A stretch of DNA of 56,927 nucleotides from an uncultured Bacilli bacterium (GTDB lineage: Bacteria; Bacillota_I; Bacilli_A; RF39; UBA660), in contig CAJTZY010000009.1 in assembly GCA_910584085.1 (NCBI GenBank), forward strand, positions 1-56,927, given 5' to 3'. Below the pieces are notes generated by a model. It was not told where the DNA came from, ran no database searches, and saw only the letters and a program-made list of their open reading frames with translations. This document shows, one piece after another, positions 26,638-36,295 of this stretch. The position numbers and the translations under genes were made by a program. Every line of letters begins with the position of its first letter. Position 1 is the stretch's first letter.

Positions 26638-27288
26638 CTATATTCCATCAATACAATTATTATAAATCCATATCTTTATATCTTCCATATCATCAGTTTC
26701 ATAATAACTAATTAATTTAGTAAAATATTCCCCTATCTTTTCTATAGGAATAGATATTATCCCCTGTCCATATTTTATCATTTCTTTATTTGCAATTAAG
26801 TTTGCAACTCTTTTATTTCCATCTAAAAACATTTGACTTCTTTGAATCCAACAAAATATACTAATACATCTGGCAAGTTCATCTTTAATAGATAATAAAT
26901 TATTTAATTCATCTTCATAATTACATTCTATAGGTAACTTTGGTCTCCAAGAAGTACCTGTTATCCCAACACCTTTATCCCTAAATTCCCCAAGAGGTGT
27001 AATGTTTTGCCCCTTACAAATTTCAAAATGTATTTTCTTTATATAATCGATAGTTAAATCATCATCTACTGTTTTTAAAATATATTCCCAGCTATCCTTT
27101 AAGCCTTTAAGTTTTAACATATCATCTATTGAAATATTTCCTGTATTTACATTATTTACAAAAGAATAAGTATCAGCAAAAGTTACTGCTATTCCCTCTA
27201 AATTGGCACTTTTATATATATTATCCACTAATTTTCTCTTAGCAAAAAATATGTTGTCTTCTTTTGTCATATTATATATATTTTTCAT
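26638..27288 (-). CDS. Fic domain protein with Gln in place of the catalytic His
   Basis: 216 aa Fic-fold protein. Fic enzymes normally transfer AMP or other groups through HxFx(D/E)GN(G/K)R. Here the motif reads QMFLDGNKR (152-160), so the catalytic His is Gln152 while the anion-binding DGNKR remains. An N-terminal motif SANLEG (27-32) matches the inhibitory (S/T)xxxE(G/N) helix of class II Fic proteins. It may bind nucleotide without transfer, or act as a regulator. It is a single-gene unit. No antitoxin is visible. Confidence 0.83.
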   Translation of the reverse strand: MKNIYNMTKEDNIFFAKRKLVDNIYKSANLEGIAVTFADTYSFVNNVNTGNISIDDMLKLKGLKDSWEYILKTVDDDLTIDYIKKIHFEICKGQNITPLGEFRDKGVGITGTSWRPKLPIECNYEDELNNLLSIKDELARCISIFCWIQRSQMFLDGNKRVANLIANKEMIKYGQGIISIPIEKIGEYFTKLISYYETDDMEDIKIWIYNNCIDGI

Positions 27289-27344
27289 ATGATTATTCTC
27301 CTTATTTACATATTTATTTTATCAAAGTCGAAAAAAAATTGCAA

Positions 27345-27371
27345 TAAAAAATTGACTTTTAATCAAAGTCA
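27345..27371 (-). terminator. Intrinsic terminator of the TPM gene
   Basis: Minus-strand GACTTT pairs with AAAGTC around GATTA, followed by TTTTTT. Confidence 0.7.
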
Positions 27372-27375
27372 GTTT

Positions 27376-28182
27376 TTACAACCTTCTACCTCCACCACCA
27401 TGAGTTCTTCCACTACTAGAATGGTGTGTTGATGATCCACCACCACCTGATGAAGAAGAACTAAGTCTCACTGATGTTGTATGTGTTGTTATAAATTTAT
27501 CACTTCTATTATTTATTATTAGACTATCAGTATCTAAATAGTAATTAGCATTAACACTTTTTCTAACCATTTTATTTTTATTTATTAACACAAACATTAT
27601 TATTAAAGTAACTACACTATCAATTAGAATAATCGCTGGAAAAGGTATAGACCTTTTACGTACATAATCCCCTTTACTATTAATAGTCATATTCTCATTT
27701 GATGAGGGTATTCCTACACTAGCATAGTTTTTTGAATCTTTAATAAAACTTTCAAACATTTTATAATAGCCATCATGTTTTTTATCTGCAATATTATCTA
27801 ACATATTATTTATTCTATAGTCATCATACATAAGAATTGCTTCACCTGATGTTGATATATGTATATCAGTATATCCAAATGTAAAATCTATTACAAATAT
27901 TAAGCCATCTTTTGTATTACCAATTCCAAAATCGTTATAGTCATAAAAATCGTCTGCATAACTTTCTGTATCCTTTTTTTCATGATGTCTTACAGTTACA
28001 AGAGCCATATCCATATTATATTCTTCTATATATTCTAAAACACTTCCCTTTAGTTTAGTTTCTTCTTCACTAGTTAGCACCTGGGCATAATCATATACTT
28101 TAACTGTATTATCAAAAGCATATACATTTTTTATACCTATAAATATAAGGAATGTCATTAATATTAACCTAAACTTTTTCAT
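27376..28182 (-). CDS. TPM domain membrane protein with Gly/Ser/His-rich tail
   Basis: 268 aa from the ATG at 28182, after GGGTGATAAA. A signal peptide of about 20 residues (ends near VYAF) leads to a TPM domain at about 22-150 (VYDYAQVLTSEEETKL, then DFTFGYTDIHI). One membrane segment is at about 178-200. The tail is rich in Ser, Gly, His and Arg. TPM domains occur in proteins linked to membrane protein turnover; activity here is unknown. It overlaps the zinc-ribbon gene by 4 bp. Confidence 0.82.
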   Translation of the reverse strand: MKKFRLILMTFLIFIGIKNVYAFDNTVKVYDYAQVLTSEEETKLKGSVLEYIEEYNMDMALVTVRHHEKKDTESYADDFYDYNDFGIGNTKDGLIFVIDFTFGYTDIHISTSGEAILMYDDYRINNMLDNIADKKHDGYYKMFESFIKDSKNYASVGIPSSNENMTINSKGDYVRKRSIPFPAIILIDSVVTLIIMFVLINKNKMVRKSVNANYYLDTDSLIINNRSDKFITTHTTSVRLSSSSSGGGGSSTHHSSSGRTHGGGGRRL

Positions 28183-29216
28183 TTTATCACCCAAAACAAT
28201 AAAAATAATATTAAAAATAAACAAACAAATATTGATATACCAATAATTATAGCTTTCTTTTTATCTATTGGTATGTTTCCTACCATTTTACCAGTTTGCC
28301 CATTCATAGCAAATGTATATATTTTATCTTTATACTTTATATTTAACATCCATACTGGAAGTAATACATATGAATCGCTTATATTAGATAGATTAATAGA
28401 ATCCTTTGTTTTAACTACAGTTGTATATCCTGTCATGTCATCTTTCATTTTTTCTATAAACGAATTTTTTGCCCTATTTATTGCATCACTTTCTGCTTCT
28501 TCTTTAGTTACATCATATTTTTCAGATAAAAATCCAGAAAGATAAGAATAATTAAATTTTTTTAATTCTGAATAATCAAAAGGTTCTATTGAATTCATTA
28601 TATCATTTTCAAATCTTTTAGATCCATCAACAGGTATATTTACAAACTTCATACTACCACCACGTGTAGATAAAAATGTATCAGTTTTTGTATATCTATA
28701 ATCTCCGCTTGTCCAAGAAATTATTTTTTTACAGTCCGCTTCTATAACCCCTTCTGCATTATAATCGTATAACCAAAAAGGAATATATATACCACTCATT
28801 TCATCTATATTTTTTTTATCATTAAATGCCTTAGGCATTAAAATTTTACCTTTTCCAAGTTTTTTAAATGCTTCTTTTGCATCTTCCTTAGTATTTTTAA
28901 ATGGTATTAAATACTTAGGATTAAATTTTCCCTGTAATTTATTTTTTATTATTGCAGTATTTTTACAATATACACATGATGTTGCACTTGTATTTTCATC
29001 AACTATAATCTCAGCGCCACAGTTATTACAAGTATACGTATCTATTTCCTTTGGAGTTTCAACTTCCTCTATTACTTTATTATTAGCCTCTTCATAAGCA
29101 GTTACTTCATCAATAGTAAACTCACTACGACAATATTCACATTTAAAATTTTCTCCATGAGGATTATATTTTAATACTGCATTACATTTAGGACATTTAT
29201 GATCTAATACATTCAC
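28179..29216 (-). CDS. Membrane protein with two zinc ribbons
   Basis: 345 aa from a GTG start at 29216, which has AGGTGAT 4 nt upstream; the longer frame lacks a ribosome site. CPKC and CEYC (residues 7-27) form one zinc ribbon, and CNNC and CVYC near 60-80 form a second. A middle beta-rich domain contains SGIYIPFWLYDYNAEG and PVWMLNIKYKDKIYTFAMNG, and a C-terminal membrane segment ends the chain. Such proteins often accompany TPM proteins, as here. Function is not known. Confidence 0.78.
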   Translation of the reverse strand: MNVLDHKCPKCNAVLKYNPHGENFKCEYCRSEFTIDEVTAYEEANNKVIEEVETPKEIDTYTCNNCGAEIIVDENTSATSCVYCKNTAIIKNKLQGKFNPKYLIPFKNTKEDAKEAFKKLGKGKILMPKAFNDKKNIDEMSGIYIPFWLYDYNAEGVIEADCKKIISWTSGDYRYTKTDTFLSTRGGSMKFVNIPVDGSKRFENDIMNSIEPFDYSELKKFNYSYLSGFLSEKYDVTKEEAESDAINRAKNSFIEKMKDDMTGYTTVVKTKDSINLSNISDSYVLLPVWMLNIKYKDKIYTFAMNGQTGKMVGNIPIDKKKAIIIGISIFVCLFLILFLLFWVIK

Positions 29217-29245
29217 TTTATCACCTACTGTAATAAGTATATCAT

Positions 29246-29275
29246 AAAAAAAAGTAAGTAACATTAATTTTACTT
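29246..29275 (-). terminator. Intrinsic terminator after yutD
   Basis: Minus-strand AAGTAA pairs with TTACTT around an 8-nt loop, followed 2 nt later by eight T. Confidence 0.55.
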
Positions 29276-29289
29276 ATCTTTTTTTATTT

Positions 29290-29577
29290 TTACTTACTAT
29301 TTACATTATTTATTTTTTCTAATATAAAATAACTACATTCATAACTACATAAATTTTTTATATAATCTTCTTTAAATTTTATATCATTTATTTTATTACA
29401 AATTTTGTTTAATTTATTACAGAAGCCCTTAAGTCTAAGTTTACCATAAGAATAATCTCCTATAATATAGTCATAGCTTTCAAAGTAATCAGTATATTTT
29501 TCTTTAAATATTGCTTCATCAAAACCATTTTTATAATCTTCTATTAATTTATATTTTATGTTATTTACCTCTATCAT
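29290..29577 (-). CDS. yutD: YutD family protein
   Basis: 95 aa. It matches B. subtilis YutD (DUF1027) in the run YKLIEDYKNGFDEAIFKEKY, then YDYIIGDYSYGKLRLKGF and the tail CSYECSYFILEKI. Function is unknown. Two Cys pairs in the tail could bind metal. Its start codon overlaps the end of the preceding SH3/hydrolase gene by 4 bp. YutD and YunB lie near each other in Bacillus as well, so part of the neighbourhood is conserved. Confidence 0.85.
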   Translation of the reverse strand: MIEVNNIKYKLIEDYKNGFDEAIFKEKYTDYFESYDYIIGDYSYGKLRLKGFCNKLNKICNKINDIKFKEDYIKNLCSYECSYFILEKINNVNSK

Positions 29578-31262
29578 TTGTACACCTTCCTAAATGCATA
29601 ACTTACTTCTTTATATTTTGTTAAATTTGAAGAAGAATTCCAAGTCATATATCCACCTTTTAATCCATTATCATAGAGTGCTTGAATCTGATCAGATATT
29701 TTTTCTGCATCATATATAACACTTGGAGTTTTATTTGTATTATATGTTTGTATCCATGTTCTAACAACTGCAGGAGTTGGAATTATTTCTTGTTTAGATA
29801 CTACATAATCTCCCCAAGCTGTAAGTAGCTTATATGGAACTGTCCAAACAACTTCCTTTATACCATACTCGTGAGCATTGAAATGATCTGGATATGGCAT
29901 TCCACTTATTACATCTGCGACATTTGATATAGCTGCCCAAAACTGGCCATAAGCAGTAACATAGTTGGATGCACTTTCGCCAAATACATCTATTGATACA
30001 TAAGCACCGAGTGCGTGAATTTCATCACATGCATACATAACAAAACTTTGTATAGCACCTGCTTTTTCTTCATTATAAGTATTACTTAAATTAATAGTTC
30101 CGTTTCTTTCTAAAGTAGTTGTTCTATCTGGAAATCTTACATAATCAAATTGAATTTCATTAAATCCTATTTCTTTAACTGCCTCGCGAGCAAGTTCTAC
30201 ATTAAATTCCCATACTGATCTATTATAAGCACTTGGCCAATATGAACCATTATGGCTAAATGGATCACCTGCACTATTTTTTATAGCAGTTTCTTTATGA
30301 TCTTCTACATAATAAGAGTCTTTAAAAGTTGTTATTCTACCTATTACATAAATACCCGCATCTTTTGCCTTTTTTACATATGCTTTATAATCCTCATAAT
30401 CATTTAATGCATGATTATAGTTTGTAGGTGAATATTCCTTCATAACCGGAGAATTATATGCTGGAGATGTATTATCTTTTATATCTATTACAAATGCATT
30501 AATATTATTATTTTTTGCAAATTCTATATATGCATCTATATTCTTAACTGCTCCACTATTTATATAAATTGATCTAACTTCATCTGGCATAACATTATTT
30601 TCAAATTTAGGTTTTTCATAAGGATAAAAATCTAAATTTACTGCACTTCCTGCACCAAGTGTATCTCCCATTTTTTTTATGTATTCCTGTATTCCGTTTT
30701 CATCATATACTTTTAAACTTTCTTCTTTAGAGAAAACTAAATATTTACCATATACATATCCTTCTATATCATTATATTTTATCTTATATCTATTTACACT
30801 ACCATCACTATTTAATTTATCATATCCAAGTATTTCAAGTCTTTCACCTTTTTTTACAAATGATAATATTTTAGATGACAATTCATCTTTATAAATAGTT
30901 GAACTAGTTCTTACAAACATTTCTGTTTCTTTTATTATAGATTCTCTACTATCAGTAATATTTTCTTCTTTGATTAAATAAAATTTATCATTATATTTTA
31001 TCTTAATATAAATTATATCATCAACTTTCTCTTTGAATTTATATTTAATAACTTCACTACCACGTGCAATATTAGTAGATTCATTATGTTCTAAATCATA
31101 TAACTTAACTAGTGTTGTTTCACTAGATACATAGCTTTTATTTGTTTTTTCTACACCTTTATTATGCTTTAATATAAATGATAATAAAACTATAACAGCT
31201 ACAATTAAGATTATTAATATTAAAAATCTTTTAACACTCTTTTTTAACCTTCTTTTATGCAT
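29574..31262 (-). CDS. Membrane-anchored glycoside-hydrolase-like protein (DUF4015) with SH3 domains
   Basis: 562 aa from the ATG at 31262, after GGTGG; nine extra residues in the longer frame have no good ribosome site. A signal anchor lies at about 11-32. Two SH3-like domains lie near 40-170. From about 225 a TIM-barrel domain shows DEVRSIYINSGAV, NAFVIDIKDN and GFNEIQFDYVRFPD, as in DUF4015 putative glycoside hydrolases. Conserved acids IDIKD and QFDYVRFPD are in place. It probably acts on wall or capsule glycans outside the cell. Confidence 0.85.
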   Translation of the reverse strand: MHKRRLKKSVKRFLILIILIVAVIVLLSFILKHNKGVEKTNKSYVSSETTLVKLYDLEHNESTNIARGSEVIKYKFKEKVDDIIYIKIKYNDKFYLIKEENITDSRESIIKETEMFVRTSSTIYKDELSSKILSFVKKGERLEILGYDKLNSDGSVNRYKIKYNDIEGYVYGKYLVFSKEESLKVYDENGIQEYIKKMGDTLGAGSAVNLDFYPYEKPKFENNVMPDEVRSIYINSGAVKNIDAYIEFAKNNNINAFVIDIKDNTSPAYNSPVMKEYSPTNYNHALNDYEDYKAYVKKAKDAGIYVIGRITTFKDSYYVEDHKETAIKNSAGDPFSHNGSYWPSAYNRSVWEFNVELAREAVKEIGFNEIQFDYVRFPDRTTTLERNGTINLSNTYNEEKAGAIQSFVMYACDEIHALGAYVSIDVFGESASNYVTAYGQFWAAISNVADVISGMPYPDHFNAHEYGIKEVVWTVPYKLLTAWGDYVVSKQEIIPTPAVVRTWIQTYNTNKTPSVIYDAEKISDQIQALYDNGLKGGYMTWNSSSNLTKYKEVSYAFRKVYK

Positions 31263-31340
31263 ACTACCACCAGTTATAGTATAGCACATTTTTAATTTTT
31301 TTTACATTTTTTGTTTATAAATAATAATACTTTACAGTTA

Positions 31341-32084
31341 TTAACTAACCTTACTTGTTACTGATGGAGTTCCTAAAAAGCCATCAAAATAATAACTAGG
31401 GACATTTCCCTCTACTAATTTCATGATAATTGGAATATCAACTGATATTTTAGAATTATTTGATACAAATGGAAGTAATATTTTAATTTCTACTTCTACA
31501 TTTATATTAACCTTAATTAATGCATTATTAATTCCATAATCATTTACTTCAGTATTTAACTTACAAAATATATTTCCTATTAAATCAATTTTAACTGGTA
31601 TTTTAGGAAATATGTTGTTAAGTATTGCGTTATTAAATATAATTCCACTTGGCAATTCATAAATTATTCCCTTTTTTAATTTATCATTTGATAAATTTGA
31701 TAAGTTTAATTTATCCACCTCACCATTTTCTAGATATTTTAAGTTTTGTTCAACTGAAAGAGAAGTTTGATATAAAAGGTTCGTTACTGCACTAGAATTA
31801 AAATCTATACTTTTTATATTATTATTATTATCTTTTATAGTTATAAATAAATCATCTGGCTTTATATTATTTGAAATTTCTTTTATAACAGTACTATTTA
31901 TTACCGAAGATACTATCTTTTTTGTTTCTATCTCGGAATAACTAAGTAGTTGTGGTAAAGCCTTATCATTAAACACTTTAAATATATAAATTACCGATAT
32001 TATAATAAGAATAAGGACTAAAAGTATATAATTTATTCCTCTATTTTTTTTTATTTTTCTTTTTTTTAAATGCATCCTTTTCAT
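31341..32084 (-). CDS. yunB: YunB family sporulation protein
   Basis: About 247 aa. A Lys-rich start is followed by one membrane segment at about 18-36. The extracytoplasmic part matches YunB in the run GIIYELPSGIIFNN, the VNVEVEIKILLPFVSNNSKI strand region, and the ending EGNVPSYYFDGFLGTPS. YunB is made in the mother cell in B. subtilis and contributes to spore formation. The start is uncertain: ATG at 32084 (MKR) or 32075 (MHL). Its upstream region is shared with the divergent CBS gene. Confidence 0.85.
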   Translation of the reverse strand: MKRMHLKKRKIKKNRGINYILLVLILIIISVIYIFKVFNDKALPQLLSYSEIETKKIVSSVINSTVIKEISNNIKPDDLFITIKDNNNNIKSIDFNSSAVTNLLYQTSLSVEQNLKYLENGEVDKLNLSNLSNDKLKKGIIYELPSGIIFNNAILNNIFPKIPVKIDLIGNIFCKLNTEVNDYGINNALIKVNINVEVEIKILLPFVSNNSKISVDIPIIMKLVEGNVPSYYFDGFLGTPSVTSKVS

Positions 32085-32115
32085 ATTAAATAATATGTAT
32101 AAATAGCAAGTTTTA

Positions 32116-32133
32116 ACCAATAATATTATTGGT
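32116..32133. promoter_or_regulatory. 18 bp perfect palindrome between yunB and the CBS gene
   Basis: ACCAATAATATTATTGGT at 32116-32133 is a perfect inverted repeat ending in the GGT of the CBS ribosome site (GGTGAT 32131-32136). It could be an operator for one or both divergent genes. Confidence 0.5.
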
Positions 32134-32139
32134 GATTAT

Positions 32140-32589
32140 ATGATAAGTGAAATAATGAGTAAAAAAATTATATATGGTAATTTAAATAGTTCTATTAAAG
32201 ATATATCAAAACTTATGAAAGATAATAATATTGGTTTTGTTCCTATAAAGGAAAATAATAAATATGTAGGAGTTATTACTGATAGAGATATATGTTTATC
32301 TATTCCATCAATAAGTAATATTAATGATTCAGTAAAATCTTATATTACAAATAATATAGTTTATATTGATGTAAATTCAAATACTTCAGATGCATTAAAA
32401 CAAATGAGTAAATATAAAGTAAAAAGATTACTTGTAAAAGAAAAAGATAATATTATTGGCATATTATCTTTATCAGATATATTAAATTATACAGATAATA
32501 ATAATTTAATAAGTTCTATTAAAACTATATTTTATATTCATGATAATAATCAAAATCATATAGCGGAAATTGATGAATTTTATTTATAA
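32140..32589 (+). CDS. CBS domain-pair protein
   Basis: 149 aa. Two CBS motifs form the whole protein: SSIKDISKLMKDNNIGFVPI, then GVITDRDICLS near residue 45-56, and a second set with SDALKQMSKYKVKRLLV and IIGILSLSDILNY near 105-118. CBS pairs bind adenine nucleotides and sense energy state. The ligand is unknown. A GGTGAT ribosome site lies 3 nt before the ATG. It is divergent from yunB with an intergenic gap of about 55 bp. Confidence 0.88.
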   Translation: MISEIMSKKIIYGNLNSSIKDISKLMKDNNIGFVPIKENNKYVGVITDRDICLSIPSISNINDSVKSYITNNIVYIDVNSNTSDALKQMSKYKVKRLLVKEKDNIIGILSLSDILNYTDNNNLISSIKTIFYIHDNNQNHIAEIDEFYL

Positions 32590-32602
32590 AATTCTCATTT
32601 TT

Positions 32603-34297
32603 TTAATTTAATGAATTTGCCTCAAGTACTCCACTCTCTTTTGTAGATTTAATGTAATAATACTCACGTACATATCCAAGTGTTCCAGAGGAAATTTCTT
32701 TATCTACTACTTTTAAATAAATAGCTGACTGTTCATCCCTAGTACCTAATCCTGATAATTCTTCCCTAAATTCATAAGTTTCTTTCCATTCATCAGTATA
32801 TGTTATAATCACTTTATCATTAAAATCAACTACTTCTAAATGATTTTTATTTAATACAGCTATAAAGTCTTCATATATTCCAAGTATTTTATCATACTTT
32901 TTACTATGCACTTTTAAATTTAAATTTGAATCATATATACTGTAACTTGTATCATTTGAAAATATAAAGTAATTATCATACATCTTTATTTTAATATAGT
33001 CTTGTTCAAACAATAATTTACCATTATTATTATATATTTTTATTTTATCATTTAGGTCATACAAAATCATATATAAAAGGTTATTTTTAGTATTTTCTTT
33101 AAGTATTTCTAAAGATTTGCCTTCTATATAATAACTTATATTTCCTGTCTTTAAATTTACAAAGTTATATCTATTACCATCTTTAAATATAACATAACCA
33201 TATTTATAAATAATATTATTTTGATTATCATTTCCTAAATCCAAAGTTCCTTTTATATTTTTAAATGTTCTTTTTAGTGCTAAACTATACATATTTTGCA
33301 AGCCATCTTCTTTATACATAACTGCATATAATTTATTATTTAAACATAATTGTTCCTCTAAATCAAATGGACCAAATATAATGGAATCACTTTGATAATT
33401 ATATATATAGTATTTGCCCTCATCTTTTATTATAGAATATATATCATATGAAGATATGTGTTCACATTCTTCTGTCTTACAAGTAATTTTTCCAACTTCT
33501 TTTCCTTCACTTAATCCATAAACATCATTATTTTTATATATAGTTATTTTTTTACCTTCTTTTATTTCTTCCTGTTTTTTACCATACGTATATTTAATAC
33601 TTTCATCATCTATCTTACACATATCTAGATAAATATTTCCATCAGCATATATCTCACGTATCTCACAATCTACATTATGACTTGTATAATTAATAAGGTC
33701 ACTTACATCTTCCCAAATTGGTATTTTTTGATTTTTAGTTTTATAATCTAAAACTATTTTTTTTACACTTGAACCATATTCATTTATAACTTTATTATAA
33801 TCCACTTCAGGCACAATTTCTTGAGTATTTTTATTTAAAAGCAAAATAGCAATTGACATAATTATTATTAAAACTACTACTATGATAGATACTATAATTA
33901 TTATTTTTGTAGTTTTTTTTCTTTTAAGTTCATTTTGAATTTTATTTCTCTCTTCTCTTGACTCTAACTTTTTCTCTTCATTATCTTTAACTGACTCTTC
34001 ATGATAGATTTCAGTTAAATCGATTTTTCTAGTTAAATCATCTTGATCACTTTTATCTAATATTTCTTCACTCTTATTATCAACTGTCCCACTATCGGCT
34101 AAACTTATACTTTCTAAATTATCTAATGTATTTAATTCTTTTGTTACCTCTAAATCATTTAATTTTTTTTGTTCTTCAATAAGTTTTTCTAACTCACTAA
34201 CTTCGCCTCTTGATGATGAAAGTTTGAGTTTATTTTTACATTCATAACAAAATATTTCATTTTCTTCTATTTCTCTACCGCAATTATTACATCTCAT
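32603..34297 (-). CDS. Zinc-ribbon membrane protein with large extracytoplasmic domain
   Basis: 564 aa. An N-terminal zinc ribbon (CNNC at 3-6, CYEC at 17-20) leads through an acidic linker to one membrane segment at about 131-153. The rest is outside the cell and rich in beta strands, with Tyr and Asn repeats (IYKYGYVIFKDGNRYNFVNLKTG) that suggest a WG/beta-propeller-type fold. No enzyme motif was seen. It precedes the RDD protein by 9 bp, so it is in the same operon. Confidence 0.78.
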   Translation of the reverse strand: MRCNNCGREIEENEIFCYECKNKLKLSSSRGEVSELEKLIEEQKKLNDLEVTKELNTLDNLESISLADSGTVDNKSEEILDKSDQDDLTRKIDLTEIYHEESVKDNEEKKLESREERNKIQNELKRKKTTKIIIIVSIIVVVLIIIMSIAILLLNKNTQEIVPEVDYNKVINEYGSSVKKIVLDYKTKNQKIPIWEDVSDLINYTSHNVDCEIREIYADGNIYLDMCKIDDESIKYTYGKKQEEIKEGKKITIYKNNDVYGLSEGKEVGKITCKTEECEHISSYDIYSIIKDEGKYYIYNYQSDSIIFGPFDLEEQLCLNNKLYAVMYKEDGLQNMYSLALKRTFKNIKGTLDLGNDNQNNIIYKYGYVIFKDGNRYNFVNLKTGNISYYIEGKSLEILKENTKNNLLYMILYDLNDKIKIYNNNGKLLFEQDYIKIKMYDNYFIFSNDTSYSIYDSNLNLKVHSKKYDKILGIYEDFIAVLNKNHLEVVDFNDKVIITYTDEWKETYEFREELSGLGTRDEQSAIYLKVVDKEISSGTLGYVREYYYIKSTKESGVLEANSLN

Positions 34298-34306
34298 AAT
34301 TTTCTC

Positions 34307-35056
34307 CTACCCATTTAAACTTATTACTTTTGTGTTAGAGGCATAGTCATGTAGTCCTCTATTATCTTTATTAAACATAACCATAAATAATATTGCCATT
34401 TCAAGTGTATATGTAACAAAATATATTATTTGATTATAAGTTATATAATTATTTTTAGATAAAACTAATATAAAAATTATATTCATTAGACTGATAATTA
34501 CTTCATTAAGTATTAAACTCCTAATTAAATAATTTAGTATTGTCAATTTTTTACCATTATTTGATACAACCTGTAATTTTAAAAGCTTTTTACCTAATGT
34601 TTTACCATTTAAATAATACTCTATAACTACAAAATACATAAGTATACATAAAACACTAATAATAGTTTGAATTATTGATAATTTAGATAGTTTATAACTA
34701 TAATCAATTAATCTATCTTCATAATACTTTTTAATATCTGTAGTTATCTTTTCATAATCTCCTTCAGATAAAGACTGACTAACATTAATTTTTTTTATAT
34801 ATTTTTCATAATCAGAATGATTTTTTAATAATAAATCTATACTTTCTTGTGTTACAACTTCCTCATTATAAATTTCTTCTATTTCAGTTAAAAATTCATT
34901 ATAATTATCTGAGAAATTTTTATATTCCTGATAAACATCGGTATACTTATCATAATCCTTATTTATATAAGAGTTAGATGTAAGAACCGTTATAACAACT
35001 GAAACTAAAACAATATCTATAATGTATGCTACTACTCTTTTAAAAATATCTTTCAT
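34307..35056 (-). CDS. RDD family membrane protein
   Basis: 249 aa from the ATG at 35056, with AAGGA about 8 nt upstream; a GTG at 35062 is too close to it. RDD signature elements are FKRVVAYIIDIVLV at the start, GKTLGKKLLKLQVVSNNGKK near 152 and RGLHDYASNTKVI near the end. About four membrane segments are seen, with a long polar insertion between the first and second. Function of RDD proteins is not settled; some are thought to be transporters. Confidence 0.85.
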   Translation of the reverse strand: MKDIFKRVVAYIIDIVLVSVVITVLTSNSYINKDYDKYTDVYQEYKNFSDNYNEFLTEIEEIYNEEVVTQESIDLLLKNHSDYEKYIKKINVSQSLSEGDYEKITTDIKKYYEDRLIDYSYKLSKLSIIQTIISVLCILMYFVVIEYYLNGKTLGKKLLKLQVVSNNGKKLTILNYLIRSLILNEVIISLMNIIFILVLSKNNYITYNQIIYFVTYTLEMAILFMVMFNKDNRGLHDYASNTKVISLNG

Positions 35057-35200
35057 ATTCACTTATCCTTTTCTTATTTATTATATCACGTATAGTTTAA
35101 GATGTAAATCAGTGTTTTTTTATGTTTAATTTTTCTTTTTATTACTTTTTTAGAAAAGCACTTTGGAATATTATATTAAACAATATTTCACTATATAGTA

Positions 35201-36292
35201 TTATTTTTCAAATCTACTAATATTTAAAATAATACCTATACTTACCATGGTTATAAGTAAACTAGATCCTCCATAGGAAAGAAATGGAAGTGTTACTCCT
35301 GTAACTGGAATCAATCCAACTACCACGCTTAAATTAAGTACACTTTGAAATATAAGCCCGAATGTTATACCAAATGATAAATATTTTCCAAATAAATTAT
35401 CACATTTCATACTTATTTTAAGGCAGTTATAAAATATCGTTATAAATAAAAATGATAAAATTATTATTCCCATAAATCCAAATTCTTCAGATATAATAGA
35501 AAATATAAAATCTGTTTGCGGTTCAGGTAGATAAAAATGTTTTTGTATTGAATTTCCAAATCCTAAGCCAAATAAACCACCTGGACCAATACTATATAAT
35601 GATTGAATTATTTGGAATCCACTACCAAGAGGATCGCTCCAAGGATCTAAAAATGAAAGAATTCTCTTTAGTCTATATGGCGCAATAAGAATAAGTGCTG
35701 CAACGCCAATAACTCCGATAGCACCAAATTTTAAAAATATTTTAACGTCTAATCCTGCGACAAATAAAAGACCTATTATAGTCATAACAAGTATTGTCCC
35801 TGTTCCAAAGTCTGGTTGCAACATAATCACTCCAAATATAGAAAGTGTTATTAAAAGAATTGGTAGTACCCCCCTCTTTAAATCTTTCATACTATTTGGA
35901 TTATTTGATAAATATTTAGATGTAAATATGATAAGTCCAAGTTTAGCAAATTCACTAGGCTGAATACCAAATGAACCTATTCCAAACCAACTTCTAGAAC
36001 CATTTCTAACAGTCCCAACCCCAGGTATTAATACTAGAATTAAAAGTGCAACACACGTTAACAGTATTTTATTTGAATATTGAAAGTATTTTCTATAATC
36101 TATTTTACTTACTATAATCATAAGTACTACTCCAATTCCAAAGAATAAGGCTTGGTTCTTTAGATATTTATAAGGATCATTATATTTATACCCTGCCCAT
36201 ATATATGACGAAGAGTAAATCATAATAACGCCAAATAAAGATATTAGTATTACACTTATAAATAAGGTTAATTCTATTTTCCTATTTTTAAT
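35201..36292 (-). CDS. ftsW: FtsW/RodA/SpoVE family SEDS protein, probable AUU start
   Basis: About 363 aa peptidoglycan polymerase of the SEDS family. Motifs are RSWFGIGSFGIQPSEFAKLG, GTGTILVMTIIGLLFVAG and DFIFSIISEEFGF. The first ATG in frame (36223) would cut off the first membrane helix (LFISVILISLFGVIMI). In frame upstream lies GGTGAT, ATT, ATT at 36301-36290. The second ATT occupies the position of the ATG in the organism's other compact start modules, so AUU at 36292 is the likely start. mraY is upstream on the same strand. Confidence 0.85.
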   Translation of the reverse strand: MKNRKIELTLFISVILISLFGVIMIYSSSYIWAGYKYNDPYKYLKNQALFFGIGVVLMIIVSKIDYRKYFQYSNKILLTCVALLILVLIPGVGTVRNGSRSWFGIGSFGIQPSEFAKLGLIIFTSKYLSNNPNSMKDLKRGVLPILLITLSIFGVIMLQPDFGTGTILVMTIIGLLFVAGLDVKIFLKFGAIGVIGVAALILIAPYRLKRILSFLDPWSDPLGSGFQIIQSLYSIGPGGLFGLGFGNSIQKHFYLPEPQTDFIFSIISEEFGFMGIIILSFLFITIFYNCLKISMKCDNLFGKYLSFGITFGLIFQSVLNLSVVVGLIPVTGVTLPFLSYGGSSLLITMVSIGIILNISRFEK

Positions 36293-36295
36293 AAT

